Source: Endozoicomonas sp. G2_1
GTDB taxonomy: Bacteria; Pseudomonadota; Gammaproteobacteria; Enterobacterales; Alteromonadaceae
Direction: 5' to 3'
Length of the DNA: 64,000 bases
Assembly (NCBI RefSeq): GCF_017744155.1
Contig: NZ_JAGHQT010000007.1
Location: 117,353 to 181,352 of the forward strand
The position numbers and the translations under genes are program-made. Below are positions 27,468-36,714 of this stretch, one piece after another; the first letter of the stretch is position 1; every line of letters begins with the position of its first letter. Below the pieces are notes generated by a model. It saw only the letters and a list, made by a program, of their open reading frames with translations, was not told the DNA's origin and ran no database searches.

Positions 27468-29735
27468 CTAGATTTTACATGCGCCGCCTGCACAATCATC
27501 ACTGTCGTCTTGATTGTCAGATGCTCCATCGCGCGTGTTGTGATAGTAAAGGGTTTTTACGCCAAGCTTGTATGCGGTTAACAAATCTTTGAGAATTTGT
27601 TTAACTGGGACTTTACCACCTTCAAACTTGCTCGGGTCGTAGTTAGTATTCGCTGAAATAGTTTGGTCGATAAATTTCTGCATAATACCAACAAGCTCTA
27701 AATAGCCGTCGTTACTTGGAATATTCCAAAGTAATTCATAGCTGTCTTTGAGCTCTTTATACTCAGGCACTACTTGCTTTAAAATACCATCTTTACTGGC
27801 TTTTATACTGATTAAACCGCGCGGTGGTTCAATGCCATTGGTGGCATTTGAAATTTGCGATGAGGTTTCTGACGGCATTAACGCCGACACGGTTGAGTTG
27901 CGCACACCGTATTCTTTAATATCTGCACGCAAGCCTTCCCAGTCTAAGTGCAATGGTTCATTAGTAATGCCATCGACTTCTTTTTTGTAGGTGTCGATAG
28001 GTAAAACGCCTTGCGCGAGTTTGGTTTCGTTAAACAGCGGACAAGCACCAAGCTCTTTAGCCAGACCATTTGACGCTTTTAACAAGTAGTATTGAATTGC
28101 TTCAAATGTTCTATGAGTTAGGTTGTTGGCACTGCCGTTTGAGTAAAAGACACCATTTTTAGCCAAGTAGTATGCGTAGTTGATAACACCAATACCCAAA
28201 GTACGGCGTCCCATTGTGGCACTATGCGCAGCTGGTACAGGGTAGTCTTGATAATCTAATAAGCTATCAAGCGCACGAACCGCTAAATCAGCTAGGCCTT
28301 CTAGTTCGTCTAAGCTGTCGATAGCACCTAAGTTAAACGCCGATAGTGTACAGAGTGCAATTTCGCCGCTTGGATCGTTAACGTCTTCCATTGGCTTAGT
28401 CGGTAAGGCAATTTCCAAACACAAGTTACTTTGACGAATTGGCGCAACCTCAGGGTTGAACGGGCTGTGAGTATTACAGTGGTCAACGTTTTGTAGGTAA
28501 ATACGACCAGTGCTTGCGCGCTCTTGAGCAAATAGCGTGAATAGTTCAATAGCTTTAATGCGTTTTTTGCGAATACTTTCGTCAGCTTCGTATTTAACGT
28601 AAAGCTCTTCGAACTTTTCTTGGTCAGCAAAGAAGGCATCGTATAAACCAGGAACATCGCTTGGGCTAAATAGGGTGATTGACTCGCCCTTGATCAAGCG
28701 TTGGTACATTAACTTGTTAAACTGTACGCCGTAGTCTAGATGACGTACGCGGTTTTCTTCAACGCCGCGGTTGTTCTTCAATACTAATAAGCTTTCTACT
28801 TCTAGGTGCCAAAGTGGGTAGAACAAGGTTGCTGCACCACCGCGAACGCCACCTTGCGAACAGCTTTTAACCGCCGTTTGAAAATGCTTGTAAAATGGAA
28901 TACAGCCAGTGTGGAAGGCTTCACCGTTTCTAATGGTGCTGCCTAAAGCGCGAATTCGACCGGCATTAATACCGATACCTGCGCGTTGAGAGACGTATTT
29001 AACAATCGCACTTGAAGTCGCATTAATTGAATCAAGGCTGTCAGCACATTCAATCAATACACATGATGAGAACTGGCGAGTTGGTGTACGAACACCAGAC
29101 ATAATTGGTGTTGGCAATGAAATTTTGAAGCTCGACGTTGCGTTGTAAAAACCTTCAATGTAGCTCAAACGAGTTTCTTGCGGGTATTTAGCAAATAAGC
29201 AAGCGGCAACAAGGACATATAAAAACTGCGCACTTTCGTAAATTTCGCCAGTAACGCGGTTTTGTACTAAGTATTTACCTTCGAGCTGTTTTACTGCAGC
29301 GTAGCTGAAGTTTAGGTCGCGCTTGTGATCGATAAACGCTTCCATTTGTTCAAATTCTGCTTGACTGTAGTCGGCCAATAAATGTTGGTCGTACTTGCCG
29401 GCTTCAACCATGCTAACAACGTGGTCGTAAAGTTTAGGCGGTTCAAATTGTCCGTAAGCCTTTTTACGCAAGTGGAAAATCGCTAATCGGGCAGCGAGAA
29501 ACTGATAATCAGGTGACTGCTCAGAAATAAGATCAGCCGCCGCTTTGATAATCGTCTCATGAATATCTTCGGTTTTTATGCCATCGTAAAACTGGATGTG
29601 GGATTTTAATTCTACCTGAGAAACCGAAACGTCATCTAAGCCTTCTGCAGCCCAAGTAATTACGCGGTGGATTTTCTCTAAATCAATGGGTTCTTTTTCG
29701 CCGTTACGTTTTGTTACGAAGAGGTTGTTATTCAT
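27468..29735 (-). CDS. nrdA: Ribonucleotide reductase class Ia, alpha subunit
   Basis: The catalytic R1 subunit reducing ribonucleoside diphosphates. The N-terminal ATP cone is at residues 1-95 (FVTKRNGEKEPIDLEKI). The active-site cysteine is in SNLCLEIALPT with the NLCLEI signature, and the redox-active C-terminal pair is in CAGGACKI. The length of 755 matches E. coli NrdA (761). Start ATG with AGGA upstream; the upstream region carries two NrdR-like boxes. Confidence 0.96.
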   Translation of the reverse strand: MNNNLFVTKRNGEKEPIDLEKIHRVITWAAEGLDDVSVSQVELKSHIQFYDGIKTEDIHETIIKAAADLISEQSPDYQFLAARLAIFHLRKKAYGQFEPPKLYDHVVSMVEAGKYDQHLLADYSQAEFEQMEAFIDHKRDLNFSYAAVKQLEGKYLVQNRVTGEIYESAQFLYVLVAACLFAKYPQETRLSYIEGFYNATSSFKISLPTPIMSGVRTPTRQFSSCVLIECADSLDSINATSSAIVKYVSQRAGIGINAGRIRALGSTIRNGEAFHTGCIPFYKHFQTAVKSCSQGGVRGGAATLFYPLWHLEVESLLVLKNNRGVEENRVRHLDYGVQFNKLMYQRLIKGESITLFSPSDVPGLYDAFFADQEKFEELYVKYEADESIRKKRIKAIELFTLFAQERASTGRIYLQNVDHCNTHSPFNPEVAPIRQSNLCLEIALPTKPMEDVNDPSGEIALCTLSAFNLGAIDSLDELEGLADLAVRALDSLLDYQDYPVPAAHSATMGRRTLGIGVINYAYYLAKNGVFYSNGSANNLTHRTFEAIQYYLLKASNGLAKELGACPLFNETKLAQGVLPIDTYKKEVDGITNEPLHLDWEGLRADIKEYGVRNSTVSALMPSETSSQISNATNGIEPPRGLISIKASKDGILKQVVPEYKELKDSYELLWNIPSNDGYLELVGIMQKFIDQTISANTNYDPSKFEGGKVPVKQILKDLLTAYKLGVKTLYYHNTRDGASDNQDDSDDCAGGACKI

Positions 29736-29881
29736 GAGTGTCCTGTAATACTCGCTATTTTTTGATAGTAGTTGTTAGCACAATTAAACAATTGACCTCG
29801 AGATAACGACAGTGACGAAAAACTGCTCACTAGCCGCTGGTATTAACGCTGCTCACGGTTTGGCCGTGTTGAGCAAACTAT

Positions 29882-29897
29882 ACACAATATCTTGGGG
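29882..29897. promoter_or_regulatory. NrdR box 1 upstream of nrdA
   Basis: ACACAATATCTTGGGG: the left half matches the NrdR consensus ACACWATAT perfectly and the right half is close to CTTGTGT. A TATAGT -10-like hexamer on the minus strand (29877-29882) overlaps its edge, as expected for repression of nrdA. Confidence 0.68.
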
Positions 29898-29913
29898 CTT
29901 ATGTTGAATATAA

Positions 29914-29929
29914 TCACAAGATAATGAGG
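29914..29929. promoter_or_regulatory. NrdR box 2 upstream of nrdA
   Basis: TCACAAGATAATGAGG matches the NrdR consensus at 11 of 16 positions. It starts 32 bp from box 1, about three helical turns, which is the usual spacing of paired NrdR boxes. Confidence 0.6.
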
Positions 29930-30174
29930 TTGGCAGGTGAATGCAAGAGCAAAAAGACGAGAAATATTTTTGCAATTTTGTGCCAAATTTGTTGTGTTAG
30001 TAACAACTAACCTAGTGGTGCTTTTTAAGTTGGTAGTTTGCCAAAGGCAATCATTTTTTAAGAAAAATTTTCAGCATTATAATTATTTTGACGATCTTTT
30101 TAAGAAATTATATAAAATCAGTCTAAAAAATAACTCTTTCTTAAAGATCAATAACTTACTGTTTGTATCTCGAA
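29930..30174. other. AT-rich intergenic stretch with no gene
   Basis: Between the NrdR boxes and the gph terminator. It is very A/T-rich with long homopolymer-like runs. A GTG-started open frame (29937-30245) exists but has unnatural composition and runs through the terminator hairpin and into gph, so it is not called. Confidence 0.6.
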
Positions 30175-30215
30175 GCTGTTTTTTATTTGAGCGATCTGCT
30201 CAAATAAAAAACAGC
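30175..30215 (-). terminator. Perfect 18-bp inverted repeat after gph
   Basis: GCTGTTTTTTATTTGAGC, loop GATCT, then its exact reverse complement. It lies 14 bp beyond the gph stop, so on the minus strand it is read as a long U-rich hairpin terminating gph transcription. It is unusually long and perfect for a terminator. Confidence 0.65.
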
Positions 30216-30228
30216 AAAATTAAGCGAA

Positions 30229-30897
30229 TTATCTATGCTGTTTAATTAGCGCTAATAGCGCGTCAGCAGACTGAGTTATCGCTGCTGCTTGCCAAGCGTT
30301 GCAATCAGCTAAATTGCTAATGTAACCCCAACCAGCCACAATACTGGTGGTGTTTGCGGCATTACCGGCTTCTATATCTCGCGGCGCATCACCAATGTAC
30401 CAAGTGTGGGCGCAATCGGCATCAATTTGTTGACAAGCATGGGTAATGGGCAGGGGATCTGGTTTGCGCTTGGCAAGTGAATCACCACCAACAATGACTT
30501 GGCAATTGGCCAGCTCATTGAACGCAGGTAAAAGCTCGAGTGTTAACCCTTCAGGTTTATTAGTAACAATCCCCCAAGGCATCGATTGCTGCTCTAAATA
30601 GCTAATGAGTTCAGCAACACCCGGATACAAGCGAGTATGCTCGGCAATATTCGCTTGATAGTATTCGAGAAACTCAACTCGAAGTTGATCGTAATCGTAT
30701 TGTTTGAGCTGTTCACCAAAACCAAGCTCTAATAAACCTTTGGCGCCGTCTGATGCAATAGGGCGAAAGATTTCGTGAGCAACTGCTGGCATATCGTATT
30801 TTGCCAAAACAAAATTTAATGCCGCACCTAAATCGTCGGCGGTGTCGAGCAATGTGCCGTCGAGATCAAATAGCACGGCTTGTGGGCGAGTGAGCAT
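30229..30897 (-). CDS. gph: Phosphoglycolate phosphatase (HAD family)
   Basis: Dephosphorylates 2-phosphoglycolate from DNA repair. HAD motif I is LFDLDGTLLDTADD, motif II is GIVTNKP, motif III Lys is in AKRKPDPLP, and motif IV is YIGDAPRDIEAG. 222 residues. It follows ubiG by 26 bp on the same strand, a common gammaproteobacterial pairing. Confidence 0.88.
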   Translation of the reverse strand: MLTRPQAVLFDLDGTLLDTADDLGAALNFVLAKYDMPAVAHEIFRPIASDGAKGLLELGFGEQLKQYDYDQLRVEFLEYYQANIAEHTRLYPGVAELISYLEQQSMPWGIVTNKPEGLTLELLPAFNELANCQVIVGGDSLAKRKPDPLPITHACQQIDADCAHTWYIGDAPRDIEAGNAANTTSIVAGWGYISNLADCNAWQAAAITQSADALLALIKQHR

Positions 30898-30923
30898 ATT
30901 ACTGCCTTTATTATGTCTGTTGA

Positions 30924-31640
30924 TTAGTTTTTTTGAAACGCGAGAATGTAATTTACGTCTAGCCCCGGTGCCAGTTTGTGGTTTTCTGTTATTGGATTGT
31001 AGTGGATACCACTAGCATCTATACATTTTAGACCGGCAGACTCGGCCCAACGGATAAGTGTTGAAGGTCGAATAAATTTGTCGTGATCATGGGTGCCATT
31101 TGGCACTAGCTTCAACAAACGCTCAGCGGCAACAATCGCAAACAAATATGATTTTAGCGTTTTGTTTAAAGTAGAGAAAAACACATAACCGCCGGGTTTT
31201 ACCATATCAGCACAGGCTTGAATGATAGATTCTGGCTCTGGCACGTGTTCGAGCATTTCCATACAAGTGACAACATCGTAGTGCTCTGAGTAAGCTTGTG
31301 CTTGCTGCTCTGCAGTTATCTTCTGATAATTGACCTTAACACCTGTTTCTAACCCGTGTAATTTCGCAACATTCAATGGTTCTTCACCCATGTCGATACC
31401 GGTCACTTCTGCGCCGAGTTTGGCTAAGCTTTCGGCTAAGATACCGCCACCACAGCCAACATCTATCACTTGCTTGCTAAATAACTCCGGGCAGTGTTGT
31501 AAAATAAACTGGCGTCGCAATGGGTTAATTTGATGCAGCGGTTTAAAATCACCTGATAAATCCCACCATTGGTGAGCGACTTGCTCAAACTTAGCAATTT
31601 CTTCTGGGTTTACGTTTAAGGCTTTTGAATCTTGAGTCAT
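30924..31640 (-). CDS. ubiG: Ubiquinone 3-O-methyltransferase
   Basis: SAM-dependent O-methyltransferase acting twice in ubiquinone synthesis. SAM-binding motif I is [27 protein letters not shown] is the post-II motif; [14 protein letters not shown] follows. The ATG at 31640 ([14 protein letters not shown], 238 residues) matches E. coli UbiG length (240). An upstream in-frame extension to 31706 reads as an unlikely hydrophobic leader. Confidence 0.94.
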   Translation of the reverse strand: MTQDSKALNVNPEEIAKFEQVAHQWWDLSGDFKPLHQINPLRRQFILQHCPELFSKQVIDVGCGGGILAESLAKLGAEVTGIDMGEEPLNVAKLHGLETGVKVNYQKITAEQQAQAYSEHYDVVTCMEMLEHVPEPESIIQACADMVKPGGYVFFSTLNKTLKSYLFAIVAAERLLKLVPNGTHDHDKFIRPSTLIRWAESAGLKCIDASGIHYNPITENHKLAPGLDVNYILAFQKN

Positions 31641-31991
31641 ATTGGAATACTTGTGTCTAAATGCTGTTGTTGGCCAAACTAATAGCGAAGTAACTAACGC
31701 CAACACAAACGAGAAAATACATTTGCTAGCGATTCTAAACCAATGCCGCGATGAAGCCCAGTAATGTTTGTTGTCGTAAATTTAAGAAATACCTTGCTGG
31801 TTCATACGCTGGCCAATTGGAACTAACAAGTCTTACGCGCAACTTGATTTTGCAAAATAATCTTTCTAAAGTTGAAACCAATAGTGACTGGTCAGACAAG
31901 AAAGGGCTAGATAAATTAGTGCTAACCAAGGAATGACTATATCTGTTATCGACTGGCAATAATGACAATAATAAAAGGCAGTAAGCAAACA

Positions 31992-32525
31992 ATGAAATCA
32001 ATTTTAGAGCAGCTATCAACCTATAAAAGTGTTCATTTAAATAGCAATAATGTGAAGACCCATGTGATTGGTATTCCAATGATTATTTGGGCGGTCATGG
32101 TATTGATTGGCCAATTACCTTGGCAACTCAATGTCACTAATGACATTGGGATTACAGTATTAGACGGCCTTGCTGTTGGCGTCGTGCTTTACTATTTGCT
32201 GTTACATCTTCGTTTGGCAATTGTTGCTGTATTGTGTTTTGCACCTATTTTTTATACGGCGAAACTCGCTTTAGCACTGCCTTACGATGTGCTTTTGGCG
32301 ATAGCTGTATTTGTTGTTGGTTGGATTTTTCAATTTATTGGCCATGGTTATGAGAAAGCGAAACCTGCCTTTGTTGACGATATTAACCAACTACTGATTG
32401 GGCCACTATTCTTGATTGCTGAGCTTTATTTTTATCTCAAGTTTGAGCCAGAGTTTGCTGAGCAAGTTGACCAGCTTGCTATTGAGAAACGCCAGTTATT
32501 CGAACAGCGCAAAGCGACGGTATAG
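31992..32525 (+). CDS. Mpo1-like (DUF962) membrane protein
   Basis: A 177-residue membrane protein with the DUF962/Mpo1 signature: HLNSNNVKTHVIGIP at the N-terminus and IFQFIGHGYEKAKPAFVDDINQLLIGPLF near residue 120. Yeast Mpo1 is a 2-hydroxy fatty-acid dioxygenase, and the conserved His residues (the THVIG and IGHG motifs) are present. About four helices. Start ATG 31992 (MKSILEQLSTY) is chosen by comparison with homologues; ATG 31962 is possible. Confidence 0.8.
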   Translation: MKSILEQLSTYKSVHLNSNNVKTHVIGIPMIIWAVMVLIGQLPWQLNVTNDIGITVLDGLAVGVVLYYLLLHLRLAIVAVLCFAPIFYTAKLALALPYDVLLAIAVFVVGWIFQFIGHGYEKAKPAFVDDINQLLIGPLFLIAELYFYLKFEPEFAEQVDQLAIEKRQLFEQRKATV

Positions 32526-32562
32526 TAGTGTCTTGTATATGAGATAATATGAGGTGATGAGT

Positions 32563-34530
32563 TTACTCATCACCTTTGCTAGCAATAAATACAGTATCTT
32601 CGCTATTTATATGCAGTTCACTAATCAATTTTGGTGCACCGCTTTGGTCTATTTCGATGTATCCCAAACCACTTTTTTCTACTAAACGGCGATGATTATT
32701 GTGATTGGTTTCACGACTTCTTATTTTCATACTGCGACGTTTAGTAAATAAATTAAGTGGTGAATACACGCCATAGAGCAAACGATTGAGCTTATCTAAA
32801 TAGCCAATAAAGGGCATTGGAAACTGGTTTTTGACGCCACTTGACGTAATTTGCCAAATTTTAGGTGACGTTTGACGAAATCTAATTTCAATATCGTAGG
32901 CAAAAGAGTAGTGGACATCACCCGATAAAATAATGAAGTGCTGCGGTGTTTTGGGATGCCGAAAAATATTTAATAAAGTATTTGCCGCTCCTGGGTGTGC
33001 CATCCAGTTTTCTGCATCAACCGCTAATGGTTGCCCAGCGATAGTGGCGAGCTTTTGAATTGCTTCAATTAACTTAACGCCAAACATTGGCGCTGGCGAA
33101 ACCAATACTACCGCGTCTTTGTTCAACAAATGCTGTTGCAATTGACACAGAGCCTCCCAATCCATCAATCCAGACGGTTTGTTCAAACTGCTTTCAGAGC
33201 GCCAACGCTGTGTTCGACTGTCGAGCACCACAATTGCCGGCGATGTATCAACAATAAAGTCCCAATCTTGAAACTTATACAAGTAGTTAATAAATGCTTG
33301 TTGGTTTTCAGTGGTTGGCGAATCGTTATAAGCTTGAGCTTGGTGAGCAAAATCTCCGCCAAATTTCTTCGGATCATTGCCCCAACCCTGACATAACCAA
33401 TAGGCAAAGAGGGCATTGCCAATAATGCGATTAGCGAACGGCTGCTGATATGCTGCTTGTTCCCAACCCGCAGTTAAATTCCAGTCGTCAGTGACATCGT
33501 GATCGTCAAAAATCATATAAGTTGGGGTATGAGCCAACAAACGCTGAACCTTGTCTAAGCCTTTAACAAATGCCTCAATATTTGCTTTTTCCTTGCGATA
33601 AACCTCGGTGAACTCATTGGGGACTGCTATGTCTTGCGGTTTAATTGCCGACCATAAGGTTGGCGACCAAACTAACAAGTACATCGCCATCATCTCGGCA
33701 AACGACACCAAATGATTGTGGGCATAAACTGAGGTGAAAATGGCAGACTTTTTCCGGCGCCACCAGCTCGCATTTAACTCTGTCAGCGGCAGCAGCAGCT
33801 CGCGCTGATAGTAATGGGGCTGTTCTTGGTGCAAGGTGCGACTGTCACTGATACTGGCGCCATCAAAATTTTCATCGTACAACCCGAGCAATTCAATCAC
33901 TTGATGAATTGCGTTAAGTGTCGAGCCAGCGACGTGATCAGCATAAATTTGATCACCGCTCATCATGGTTAATGATGGTCGATTATCACAATCAATTAAA
34001 TGTTGTTTTAGTTTCTCTTCCCCGGCGAGCAGGGTGTCATCGCTGTAATGATGAGGATTTCGACATGAGCCGTGCAGCAAGTTATTAACCTGCTGTTTGA
34101 TGACAAAATTAGGTCGTTCAAATTCAGGGTAACAAATAGAAGCAATTATCGACTTTAAACCGAGCGTTTGAGCAGATGAACCCTCTTGATTACTTGGTGC
34201 TAGCGTTAAATCGTATTCAATTAAGGTATTGAGTGGCAGCCGATGATTGCTTAAATGCAATAAGTGAATAACCGCATTTTTGCCAACACGGTAGTGGTGA
34301 ATGTCCGCTTGTAGTGGTTCAACCGCTTGTTCATTATCAGTGAGTTCAGTGTTGTTCGAACGGAGTATTTCAACATTTGCTTTATTGAGATTAAGCTCGA
34401 TTAAGGCGTCACCATTGTGATAACAACTAAATTGACCTTGCCAAGGCGTGGGGCTAACCCACCAGATAACGAGCTCATCTGCGGTTGTGCGCCTTAGAAT
34501 AGGGCCAGCTAAAATTGGGGCTAAGGTCAT
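32563..34530 (-). CDS. PhoD-like alkaline phosphatase family protein
   Basis: A 655-residue metallophosphatase of the PhoD-like group. An N-terminal beta-rich Fn3-like domain (about 1-140) precedes the catalytic domain: GSCRNPHH, MMSGDQIYADHV, FDDHDVTDDWNL and ILSGDVHYSFAYD carry the metal-binding Asp/His residues. There is no signal peptide, so unlike secreted PhoD it is predicted cytoplasmic or exported by an unseen route. The substrate is unknown. Flanked by Mpo1-like (convergent) and tRNA-Val. Confidence 0.8.
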   Translation of the reverse strand: MTLAPILAGPILRRTTADELVIWWVSPTPWQGQFSCYHNGDALIELNLNKANVEILRSNNTELTDNEQAVEPLQADIHHYRVGKNAVIHLLHLSNHRLPLNTLIEYDLTLAPSNQEGSSAQTLGLKSIIASICYPEFERPNFVIKQQVNNLLHGSCRNPHHYSDDTLLAGEEKLKQHLIDCDNRPSLTMMSGDQIYADHVAGSTLNAIHQVIELLGLYDENFDGASISDSRTLHQEQPHYYQRELLLPLTELNASWWRRKKSAIFTSVYAHNHLVSFAEMMAMYLLVWSPTLWSAIKPQDIAVPNEFTEVYRKEKANIEAFVKGLDKVQRLLAHTPTYMIFDDHDVTDDWNLTAGWEQAAYQQPFANRIIGNALFAYWLCQGWGNDPKKFGGDFAHQAQAYNDSPTTENQQAFINYLYKFQDWDFIVDTSPAIVVLDSRTQRWRSESSLNKPSGLMDWEALCQLQQHLLNKDAVVLVSPAPMFGVKLIEAIQKLATIAGQPLAVDAENWMAHPGAANTLLNIFRHPKTPQHFIILSGDVHYSFAYDIEIRFRQTSPKIWQITSSGVKNQFPMPFIGYLDKLNRLLYGVYSPLNLFTKRRSMKIRSRETNHNNHRRLVEKSGLGYIEIDQSGAPKLISELHINSEDTVFIASKGDE

Positions 34531-34783
34531 AAAAATTATCGTTATTGTTACTTATACTGCTACTTTAGAGCGAATTGAAAATACAGATCAAGTGGTTAAT
34601 TGTAAAACTTAATCACAATGGGGCTATCTATCTACCGCCAAGTAAACAACTCATGTAATGGTTAAATAATACGAGTTCACCACAAATAACGATGAAAAAT
34701 TGAGAAAGCTGTTGTAAAAAAGCGCGACTTGTTTATTAACTCAGCAAACGAACTCGTAATGTTAAATTTTATGATAAAAGTGC

Positions 34784-34812
34784 TTGCATAGAGTGAATCA
34801 GGCCGCTAACAT
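34784..34812 (+). promoter_or_regulatory. Promoter of tRNA-Val
   Basis: TTGCAT (34784-34789) and TAACAT (34807-34812), 17 bp apart, followed by the GC-rich AGCGCCCC discriminator typical of stable RNA promoters. It lies 63 bp before the tRNA. The rest of the 345-bp gap after the phosphatase start (34531-34783) shows nothing recognisable. Confidence 0.6.
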
Positions 34813-34875
34813 AGCGCCCCGTTGAGTCGCCAAGCTTAATTCAAAAGTTTACGAACCAACAGTTCAAAATTTTGT

Positions 34876-34952
34876 ACGACCGTAGCTCAGCTGGTTAGAG
34901 CACTACCTTGACATGGTAGGGGTCGGTGGTTCGAGTCCACTCGGTCGTACCA
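34876..34952 (+). tRNA. tRNA-Val (GAC)
   Basis: A 77-nt cloverleaf: acceptor ACGACCG/CGGTCGT, discriminator A and encoded CCA, D-arm GCTCAGCTGGTTAGAGC, anticodon stem CTACC/GGTAG with loop TTGACAT (anticodon GAC), and T-arm GGTGGTTCGAGTCCACT. It stands alone, followed by an AT-rich accessory stretch. Confidence 0.96.
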
Positions 34953-35035
34953 ATTTCTTGCTTTATTTATAAAAGACTTACAAGTAAGAATTAAAAAAAG
35001 CACCTATCTAGTACCAATTAAAATTACATTAAATT

Positions 35036-35068
35036 CAAAACATGATAAGCCGCAAGCCTTATGTTTTG
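35036..35068 (+). other. Hairpin downstream of tRNA-Val
   Basis: CAAAACAT pairs with ATGTTTTG around a GC-containing loop region (AAGCCGCAAGCCTT). It is about 85 bp past the tRNA and may be a terminator, but there is no strong T tract. Confidence 0.4.
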
Positions 35069-35173
35069 GGTTAATCTACCCCCGCAATACAAACATGATC
35101 ACATTAAATAAGGACGTGAAAATTACACAACTTACCGAAATTATCACATCCGAAATTAAGCAAACTTGTGACA

Positions 35174-35329
35174 TTAATTCGAACTTAAAAGAAAAAGCCG
35201 AGTAACCTCAGAAGATTGTTTTAACAGGTAGTTCTCAACATCGCGTTCCCAAGGCTTTAACTGATAATAACGAACTTCTGGTGGTAATTTTTTTATTTGA
35301 AAATAACGAGTTAAAAGTTGATGTTTCAT
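35174..35329 (-). CDS. Small protein of 51 residues, unknown
   Basis: A short minus-strand gene with a very good ribosome site (AAGGAG, 6 nt before the ATG at 35329). The product begins MKHQLLTRYFQIKKLPPEV, continues with RYYQLKPWERDVENYLL, and ends FLLSSN at a TAA. It is basic, aromatic and helical, without signal or membrane segments. I do not recognise the family. It is divergent from the secreted-protein gene at 35380, in an AT-rich patch between tRNA-Val and ybaK. Confidence 0.55.
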   Translation of the reverse strand: MKHQLLTRYFQIKKLPPEVRYYQLKPWERDVENYLLKQSSEVTRLFLLSSN

Positions 35330-35379
35330 AATGCTCCTTAGTTGAAACTGATTTAGTACTCGTAAATAAGGACATCAAA

Positions 35380-35907
35380 ATGAAGAAGTTAATCACATTA
35401 TTTATATTTTTAATTGTTTCAAATCAAACATTTGGGAAATCCAAATGCCAAGATGAATGGAATGATTTAAAAAGTGCTCAAGCATTAAGTAGACAATCAT
35501 CTAGCGAAGCTACCAGAAACTGGGAAAAACATGTTTTTAAAATATATAACGCTTGTATAAAGAATAAAAACAAAGAGCCTGTAAGTAAAAGTGTTGAAAA
35601 ACAAGTAAATAAAAAAACAACATCAAACAAAACTAAAAAATTATTAAAACCCAAAAAATACTATAAAAGAGAGCTTTCAAACCAACCCATAGAAATGAAG
35701 GCAAGGTATTATGATGGTAGACAAAACGACTGGCTAAAATACTATCGAGCACATAAAAGCCCTCAATGTAAAAAACCAAAGTCAACAAAGCTATTTGCTA
35801 AATGTATAGAAGAAAGGGATAAGCTATCAATAGAATTTGAAAGACATTGGCGAATGGAAAACCCCGGTAAACAAGCACCACCAGCAATAAAGCTAGACCG
35901 TGGGTAA
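35380..35907 (+). CDS. Secreted lysine-rich protein, unknown
   Basis: A 175-residue protein with a clear signal peptide (MKKLITLFIFLIVSNQTFG, cleavage near residue 19), a Lys/Ser/Thr-rich middle (residues 65-95), and a C-terminal helical part with four cysteines in all after cleavage. AAGGA precedes the ATG by 8 nt. The family is not recognised. The base composition (AT-rich, AAA/AAT codons) differs from core neighbours, which suggests recent acquisition. Confidence 0.68.
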   Translation: MKKLITLFIFLIVSNQTFGKSKCQDEWNDLKSAQALSRQSSSEATRNWEKHVFKIYNACIKNKNKEPVSKSVEKQVNKKTTSNKTKKLLKPKKYYKRELSNQPIEMKARYYDGRQNDWLKYYRAHKSPQCKKPKSTKLFAKCIEERDKLSIEFERHWRMENPGKQAPPAIKLDRG

Positions 35908-36016
35908 TGTCACCAGTGACATAGCCTTTAAACGATCTTATTAGCACCTTCGACAATGGTGTAACCCAAGGTATTTTTACTCAACTTTATCTCCTTACTT
36001 ATCTTTAGTTTGTTTG

Positions 36017-36484
36017 CTAACTGGTTAGCTCGCTAAAGGTTGCGTTTGTTAGCTGTTTTAAATCGTTAGGGGCAAGCGCAATTTCGAGGCCGCGGCGGCC
36101 TGCACTGATATACATTTTTGGCAATGATTGCGCTGAATTATCGATAAAAGTTAGTAAGCGTTTTTTTTGACCCAAAGGGCTGACACCGCCTAACAAATAT
36201 CCTGTTGAGCGTTCAACTATTGGTGCAGGCGCCATTGCTGCTTTTTTCGCTTTTGCCGCTTTGGCGATTAACTTCATACTGAGTTTTTCAGCGACAGGAA
36301 TCACGGCAACAACAAGCTGCTTGGTATCAAGTTCTACGACCAACGTTTTAAAAACAATACCTTGTTCAAGGCCGAGTTTTTCAACCGCTTCCATCCCGTA
36401 TGAACTAGCGTTAGTGTCGTGTTGATATTGATGAGTGGTAAAGGCTATTTTTTGCTTTTTTGCGAGATTAATTGCCGGAGTCAT
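36017..36484 (-). CDS. ybaK: Cys-tRNA(Pro) deacylase YbaK
   Basis: Editing enzyme that hydrolyses Cys-tRNA(Pro) formed by ProRS. The 155 residues include the YbaK/EbsC motifs YGMEAVEKLGLEQGIVFKTLVV, the invariant catalytic-pocket Lys in FKT, TGYLLGGVSPLGQKKRL with the GGxSPxG loop, and SAGRRGLEIALAP. Length equals the family. It stands alone. Confidence 0.93.
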   Translation of the reverse strand: MTPAINLAKKQKIAFTTHQYQHDTNASSYGMEAVEKLGLEQGIVFKTLVVELDTKQLVVAVIPVAEKLSMKLIAKAAKAKKAAMAPAPIVERSTGYLLGGVSPLGQKKRLLTFIDNSAQSLPKMYISAGRRGLEIALAPNDLKQLTNATFSELTS

Positions 36485-36714
36485 AGGAGTTTGGGCTGGT
36501 GAAACATGTTGTTTACTCTATCTTAACCCAGTTATTGCTAAAAGCTTAATTTGCTTGAAATTTCATCAAAGTGACTTAGTAGAGACAAAAATCTGTAACA
36601 ATCGCTGTCGATACTAGGCTCAATGATTTAGCTCAGTGTTTTAATCGGTATGAAATTTGGTCGCCCATAAGCATAAGTTCTGGGTGCATATTATCCTTGT
36701 TTGAGGAAAGACGA

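Noticed and set aside
29937..30245. 102-codon open frame with GTG start
   Set aside because: Extreme AT-rich composition, no ribosome site, and it runs through the gph terminator hairpin and into the gph 3' end.
31751..31936. 61-codon open frame between ubiG and the Mpo1-like gene
   Set aside because: No ribosome site, no family resemblance, and it occupies a divergent promoter region. It could be a small gene but is not supported.
35095..35205. 36-codon open frame MITLNKDVKITQLTEI on the plus strand
   Set aside because: No ribosome site before the ATG, and it overlaps the better-supported minus-strand small gene; perhaps a degenerate fragment.
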